From assembly GCA_902826815.1 (NCBI GenBank), contig CADEGF010000026.1, positions 25,738 through 89,737 on the forward strand: a stretch of 64,000 nt of DNA, written 5' to 3'. The translations under genes were made by a program, and so were the position numbers. Every line of letters begins with the position of its first letter. Position 1 is the first letter of the stretch. Below are positions 60,215-64,000 of the stretch, piece after piece. The notes under the pieces are model-generated. The model did no database searches. It was not told the DNA's origin and saw nothing but the letters and a program-made list of their open reading frames with translations. The DNA comes from an uncultured Mycobacteriaceae bacterium. Lineage in GTDB: Bacteria > Actinomycetota > Actinomycetes > Mycobacteriales > Mycobacteriaceae.

Positions 60215-60670
60215 TTACTCAGGTCCGATGTGGTCGGTGTGCAACTGGTGGCCCGTGCCCTGCTCGATCACGCGTCCGAGCAGCTCGCGCAGGGTTTCCT
60301 GCTCCTCGCTGCTGAGCACGTCGAACACTTTGGCGTGCGCGGCGATGGCGTCGCTGACGACGGCTTCGGCGACCTTACGGCCCTGGTCGGTCAGGAACGC
60401 CTGCAATATCCGGCCGTGCGCAGGGTTCTGTTTGCGCTCCACCAGCCCGCGTCGCTCGAGCTCCTTGAGGGCCAGCTGAACACCCTGCGGGCTGATCAGC
60501 AGCCGGCGCGCCAGATCGGCGCCGGACAAACCGGGCTCGGTGGCCAGTTGGCGGAGCATGCCGATCTGTGCGGTGCTGACGCCGTGTTCACTCACCGCAT
60601 CGTTCACCGTCGTCAACGAGAAGTACCACGCCTGCTTGAGCAGCCAGAGGATGTTGTCGGTCTGTTCCAC
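60215..60670 (-). CDS. MarR family transcriptional regulator
   Basis: A 151-residue winged-helix regulator: LSGADLARRLLISPQGVQLALKELE (recognition helix) and wing RKQNPAHGRILQAFLTD. GTG start at 60670, 15 nt after the amidohydrolase-like gene, so it is the last gene of the second Rieske operon. CAAGTACTTG-type sites lie directly downstream of its stop, before the first Rieske operon, and at 63594 before its own operon: the expected positions for its control of both. Confidence 0.92.
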   Translation of the reverse strand: MEQTDNILWLLKQAWYFSLTTVNDAVSEHGVSTAQIGMLRQLATEPGLSGADLARRLLISPQGVQLALKELERRGLVERKQNPAHGRILQAFLTDQGRKVAEAVVSDAIAAHAKVFDVLSSEEQETLRELLGRVIEQGTGHQLHTDHIGPE

Positions 60671-60685
60671 GTCGCCTCCTTCCCT

Positions 60686-61927
60686 CTACCGCTTGTAGAC
60701 CACGCCGTTTTTCATGACGAATCGCACGTCGAGTGTGGTCGCGATATCGCGCGATGGATCCCCAGGCACGGCGATGATGTCGGCGAGGTATCCGGGCGCG
60801 AGCCGGCCAAGCTCGTCGTCGGCATCGATCAGCTCGGCGCTGGTGATCGTTGCGGCCCGCAGCGCCTGCATCGGCGTCATACCCCTGTCAACCAAGGCGC
60901 GAAGCTCTTTTGCGTTCTGTCCGTGGGGAATTGCGGGTGCGTCGGTCCCGCAGGCGATTCGGACTCCGGCGGTGATCGCCTTCGGCAACATCGCCTGCGC
61001 ACGTGGGAAGACCTCCTCGGCCTTCTTGCGCAGTTCCGGTGCGATGCGGTCGATCGCCATCGCTTCGGTGAGGTAGGTCGTCGAGACGAGGAAGGTGTCG
61101 TGGTCGACCATCATCTGGATGGTCTCGTCGGTGGCGAGGAAGCCGTGCTCGATGCAGTCGATACCGGCCCTGATGCACGCCCGGATCGCACTGTCCCCCA
61201 CCGCATGCGCCGCGACCCGGACCCCGGCGCGGTGGGCCTCGTCGGCTATCGCGGCGAACTCGTCGTCGGAGTACTGCTGCGCGCCGGGTGCGGTGCTGTG
61301 CGACATCACGCCGCCCGAAGCGGATACCTTGATCAGCTTGGCGCCGTGACGAACCTGGTAGCGCACACACGCGCGAACTTCGTCGACGCCGTTGGCGATG
61401 CCCTCGGCGACCGACAGCGGCATGATGCCCGGTGCGAGACGTTGAAACACCGTCGGGTCGAGGTGTCCGCCGTACGGTGTGACGGCGTGGCCGGCGGGAT
61501 AGATGCGCGGCCCGACGTGCCAGCCTTCGTCGATGGCGCGCTGCAACGCGACGTCGAGGAGATAACCGCCGGTCTTGACCATCAGGCCGAGGTTGCGCAC
61601 GGTGGTGAAGCCGGCCTCCAACGTGCTGCGGGCGTTCACCGCGCCGCGCAGCGTGCGGTAGGCGGGATCGTCCTGCACGCCGTGCATCGGGTTCGGCAGA
61701 CCTTCCGGGCCGCCCGGTCCACCGATGAGCAGGTTGAGTTCCATGTCCATCAGGCCCGGCAGCAGTGTGACGTCGCCGAGATCGATCTCGGCCGAATCAC
61801 GCGGTATCTCAGCCGGATTGACCGACTGGATCCGATCGCCGTCGACGACCACCACCGCAGGCGAGTGGACCTCACCCGCCTCGACGTCGGCCCAGCGCGC
61901 GGCACGAAGGACGGTCGTAGAGGTCAT
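60686..61927 (-). CDS. Amidohydrolase-superfamily protein (imidazolonepropionase-like) lacking the HxH metal pair
   Basis: A 413-residue protein with the amidohydrolase 1 layout: N-terminal beta-sandwich, LLPGLMDMELNLLIGG where D-x-H-x-H is expected, LIKVSASGGVMS (lysine position), VAAHAVGDSAI, CIEHGFLAT and GTDAPAIPHG. The two N-terminal metal histidines are replaced by Glu and Asn, while the later His/His/Asp remain, so any metal site must be incomplete or different. ATG at 61927 overlaps the small-protein stop. Role unknown: prolidase-like or lactone/imide hydrolase. Confidence 0.85.
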   Translation of the reverse strand: MTSTTVLRAARWADVEAGEVHSPAVVVVDGDRIQSVNPAEIPRDSAEIDLGDVTLLPGLMDMELNLLIGGPGGPEGLPNPMHGVQDDPAYRTLRGAVNARSTLEAGFTTVRNLGLMVKTGGYLLDVALQRAIDEGWHVGPRIYPAGHAVTPYGGHLDPTVFQRLAPGIMPLSVAEGIANGVDEVRACVRYQVRHGAKLIKVSASGGVMSHSTAPGAQQYSDDEFAAIADEAHRAGVRVAAHAVGDSAIRACIRAGIDCIEHGFLATDETIQMMVDHDTFLVSTTYLTEAMAIDRIAPELRKKAEEVFPRAQAMLPKAITAGVRIACGTDAPAIPHGQNAKELRALVDRGMTPMQALRAATITSAELIDADDELGRLAPGYLADIIAVPGDPSRDIATTLDVRFVMKNGVVYKR

Positions 61928-62262
61928 GGCACGGGTTCGGACAGACAATCCAGCGCCGCCGCACCGGAATCCGGCACGCGCGGCTGCTTCCAGCACTCCA
62001 CCGGGAACGACACCATGATCATCGAGTACAGCAGGTGCATCAGGTTCAGCACGTCTTCGGGGAGATCATCGAGCGGGAACTTGTCGCAGTAGGAGATGGC
62101 CTCCTCCGCCCGAGGCGTGATGGCGTCGTAGAACGCCTGCATACCGGTCATCGACGTGGTCAGCCGCTTGGCGTACCTCTCCGCCTCGGTCGGCAGGCAC
62201 CACTCGGTGAACGGTTCCAGATCGGCGAATTCAGCTGGCAGCATGGAAGATTCGGTGGTCAC
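61924..62262 (-). CDS. Small helical protein encoded with a Rieske oxygenase (copy 2)
   Basis: A 112-residue homologue of the protein at 57464, colinear by eye with a one-residue shift: EWCLPTEAER (20-29), FYDAITPRAEEAISYCDKF (44-62), LNLMHLLYSMIMVSFPVE (72-89). GTG at 62262 is chosen (5 nt after the Rieske stop); ATG at 62244 is the alternative. It has extra cysteines (EC near 90, DC near 106). Its coupling to the second Rieske gene mirrors the first cassette, so the two genes were probably duplicated together. Confidence 0.83.
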   Translation of the reverse strand: MTTESSMLPAEFADLEPFTEWCLPTEAERYAKRLTTSMTGMQAFYDAITPRAEEAISYCDKFPLDDLPEDVLNLMHLLYSMIMVSFPVECWKQPRVPDSGAAALDCLSEPVP

Positions 62263-62267
62263 GGCAC

Positions 62268-63533
62268 CTACACCCCCGCGGTCTTGCGCTGGTAGTCCTC
62301 GACCCACGCGGCGGTCTCCTGGTGCAGATGACGGATCAGCACCTCCTGGTCGCAGAGCAGGAACCGGTCGACGACTTGCGATTCGACCATCGTCTGCGTC
62401 GCCTCAAGAGTGTTCGCGTCCTGCAGCCCGTACTCCTTGAACGACACGGCCGCCAGTTCCTGCGCGATCCGTTCCCTCGGTGTGCGCGGCGCCGGGAAGT
62501 AGAGGGTGCCTTCGAAGATGTGCGTGTTATGCGAGGTCGGCCAGTAGTGGTAGGTCAGGTACCAGCCCTGGCCCCAGACCAGGATCACGAAGTTCGGGAA
62601 CAGCTGGAACGAATCAAGGCCCCACGGATCGCATTTCGCCGGATTGAGACCCGCCGGCATCTCGCCCAGATCGGCTGCGTCCCATGGTCCGAACAATCCG
62701 CTCTGGCAGATGTCCTCGATGGGCTTGCGCATCTCGGCGTCCATCTCCCACGCGCGAATACCCGATGTGCTGACCAACCGGTGCGGTCCGTCGATTCGGT
62801 AGTGCGGTGCCTCGAAGCCTGCCTCGGCCGCAGCCTTGGAGTACTTCGCGGGCGACTGGTTCGCGTGCAACACGGGTGCGTGATAGAACTCCTGGAACGC
62901 ATCCATGTAGAGCTTCCAGTTCGCCTTGACCTCCGAGCGGTAATAGAAGCGCGACGTCATCTGCCCGAACGGATAACCCTCAAGGCCGGTGATCATCGGA
63001 CCGAGGAAGTCGCGCAGGCTCTGTTCGGGTTCCGGCGCGAAGTTGACGAAGATGAAGCCTTCCCACACCTCGCAGTGCACCGGGACCAGGCCGTAGCGGC
63101 TCTTGTCCAGATCGAAGAATTCGCCCTCCTGCTGGACGAACGTGAGGTTGCCGTCCAGGTCGTAGCGCCAGGCGTGGTACTTGCAGGTGAACTGCTTGCA
63201 GAAGCCGCTGGTCTCCTCGAGCGGCATATCGTTCCACACCAGCTTGTTGCCGCGATGCCTGCAGATGTTGTGGAACGCGTTGACCTCACCGGCGTTGTTG
63301 CGCACCAGGATGATCGACGTGTTGACGACCTTCAGTTCTTTGGTGAAGTAGCTGCCCTTGCGCGGGAGTTGTTCGACGCGACCGACATTCAGCCACGCCC
63401 GCTTGAACACCGCCTTGCGTTCGGCCTCGTAGAATTCGGGGCTGATCGAGTCCTCGTAGGAAACCGGCTCGCTTCCCAGGCCCGGATAGTGCTCGGTCCA
63501 ACTGCCTTCGGCCGGCTTCGGGAAACGCGCCAT
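62268..63533 (-). CDS. Rieske non-haem iron oxygenase, alpha subunit (copy 2)
   Basis: A 421-residue paralogue of the enzyme at 57802, with the same ligand positions: Cys91/His93, Cys117/His120 and Asp211/His218/His223. The Rieske loop reads KYHAWRYD (alanine for the common glycine), and the substrate-pocket half diverges more. It should act on a related substrate or a different position. It leads the Rieske-small protein-amidohydrolase-MarR operon, with a CAAGTAGTTG site 61 bp upstream. Confidence 0.95.
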   Translation of the reverse strand: MARFPKPAEGSWTEHYPGLGSEPVSYEDSISPEFYEAERKAVFKRAWLNVGRVEQLPRKGSYFTKELKVVNTSIILVRNNAGEVNAFHNICRHRGNKLVWNDMPLEETSGFCKQFTCKYHAWRYDLDGNLTFVQQEGEFFDLDKSRYGLVPVHCEVWEGFIFVNFAPEPEQSLRDFLGPMITGLEGYPFGQMTSRFYYRSEVKANWKLYMDAFQEFYHAPVLHANQSPAKYSKAAAEAGFEAPHYRIDGPHRLVSTSGIRAWEMDAEMRKPIEDICQSGLFGPWDAADLGEMPAGLNPAKCDPWGLDSFQLFPNFVILVWGQGWYLTYHYWPTSHNTHIFEGTLYFPAPRTPRERIAQELAAVSFKEYGLQDANTLEATQTMVESQVVDRFLLCDQEVLIRHLHQETAAWVEDYQRKTAGV

Positions 63534-63593
63534 CGCCTACTCCATTTCTGCGGGGCTGTTCTGGGTGACGGTATATGCTTCGGCACGTAATCA

Positions 63594-63603
63594 CAAGTAG
63601 TTG
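63594..63603. promoter_or_regulatory. CAAGTAGTTG operator site in the divergent promoter
   Basis: It is the exact reverse complement of the site at 60205-60214. It lies 61 bp before the Rieske start and 35 bp before the plus-strand membrane-protein ATG, so both could be controlled together. Confidence 0.65.
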
Positions 63604-63637
63604 ATATTGCCCTGCTCAGACGAGGAGCGTGACCGGG

Positions 63638-64000
63638 ATGTCGGAGCGAGAACCGAACTTCGCGCAGCCATGGGCGCCACACCGGAAACGGATCTATCTC
63701 GCGGTCGGCGCCTTCACGGCCTTGATATTCGGTGGGATGACGATCGGTGTCGGCAGGGGTCTGATCGAGCCGACGTTCGCGTCCGACGTCATCGCCAACC
63801 TGCTCTTCGGCGTGCCGGTGATCCTGGTTCCGTTGGTCCTGCTGTGGGATGCGCCGGGAGAGAATCGGACTCGGCTCGACAAGGCGGCCGAACTGACGTT
63901 GTTCTACCTGCCCTACACCGCGGGCAGCCAGATCGGCTACGAGCTGGTGTTCCTGATCGGCCATCCGCTGGGCTGGTGGGGGCCGACGTCGGATCCGGGC
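63638..64000 (+). CDS. Membrane protein, N-terminal part (runs off the window)
   Basis: The first 121 codons of a membrane protein; no stop is reached. ATG at 63638 follows GAGGAG by 10 nt (a closer GTG at 63629 has too short a gap). Hydrophobic segments are at about residues 19-38 and 48-70, and a third around LFYLPYTAGSQIGYELVFLIG. The last part loosely recalls emopamil-binding/EXPERA-type membrane enzymes, but this is weak. It shares the CAAGTAGTTG promoter with the Rieske operon, suggesting transport or modification of the same substrate. Confidence 0.75.
   Translation, partial: MSEREPNFAQPWAPHRKRIYLAVGAFTALIFGGMTIGVGRGLIEPTFASDVIANLLFGVPVILVPLVLLWDAPGENRTRLDKAAELTLFYLPYTAGSQIGYELVFLIGHPLGWWGPTSDPG

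Noticed and set aside
59555-62092. 845-codon plus-strand frame, the longest in the window
   Set aside because: Antisense to an SDR, ferredoxin, MarR and amidohydrolase-like gene; its length is explained by GC-rich codon bias and its composition is not protein-like.
62322-63590. 422-codon plus-strand frame
   Set aside because: Antisense to the Rieske oxygenase, which carries intact metal-binding motifs.

Overview
The window is high-GC DNA from an actinomycete, almost certainly an environmental, fast-growing mycobacterium (Mycolicibacterium-like). The support is YrbE permeases of an Mce lipid importer, MspA-type porins, a mycofactocin-coupled SDR, a PknH-sensor-like lipoprotein, mycobacterial SAM methyltransferase families, many GTG starts and dense 4-bp (ATGA/GTGA) gene overlaps. 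No rRNA, tRNA, CRISPR array or recognisable insertion sequence was seen.

Layout. (1) 1-6560, minus: aldehyde dehydrogenase, CoA-transferase, a thiolase-like/OB-fold protein, a thiolase, then two YrbE permeases running off the left edge toward the presumed mce genes. (2) 6806-9977, plus, divergent: two SDRs (one mycofactocin type), a 3Fe-4S ferredoxin and a P450, followed by a secreted protein. (3) 10564-17911: amidase (minus), enoyl-CoA hydratase-like protein, two-domain CoA-transferase, SDR, phosphotransferase-like protein, MarR regulator. (4) 17925-32000: mixed accessory genes, namely lipoprotein, ClC channel, a MerR/STAS/Cys-Cys module, two methyltransferases, a flavin monooxygenase, TetR regulators, a decayed gene, two MspA porins and secreted proteins. 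(5) 32055-37671: a TetR-controlled divergent module with isochorismatase-type hydrolase and APC permease (minus) facing TetR, amidohydrolase and acyl-CoA ligase (plus). (6) 37673-42706, minus: SDR, three acyl-CoA dehydrogenase-family proteins and an enoyl-CoA hydratase. (7) 42949-54630, plus: two amidohydrolases, Rieske ferredoxin, two alpha/beta hydrolases, a NuoF-like flavoprotein with ferredoxin, a DUF35-thiolase fusion, two 3-hydroxyisobutyrate-dehydrogenase-like enzymes, a P450 with ferredoxin and a truncated hydrolase. (8) 54706-63533, minus: P450 with ferredoxin, TauD-type dioxygenase, two Rieske oxygenases each followed by a related ~112-residue small protein, SDR, 2Fe-2S ferredoxin, an amidohydrolase-like protein and a MarR regulator. 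A membrane protein starts at the right edge.

Together regions 1-3 and 6-8 look like one large catabolic island for a hydrophobic, probably polycyclic, terpenoid or steroid-like substrate: Mce-linked uptake, hydroxylation by three P450s, two Rieske enzymes and a 2-oxoglutarate dioxygenase, alcohol/aldehyde oxidation, CoA activation, beta-oxidation and thiolase/aldolase cleavage. The substrate cannot be read from the sequence. Two shared DNA motifs tie parts of the island together: an inverted repeat GAGAAT-N3-ATTCTC upstream of several operons, and CAAGTACTTG-like sites around the two Rieske operons.
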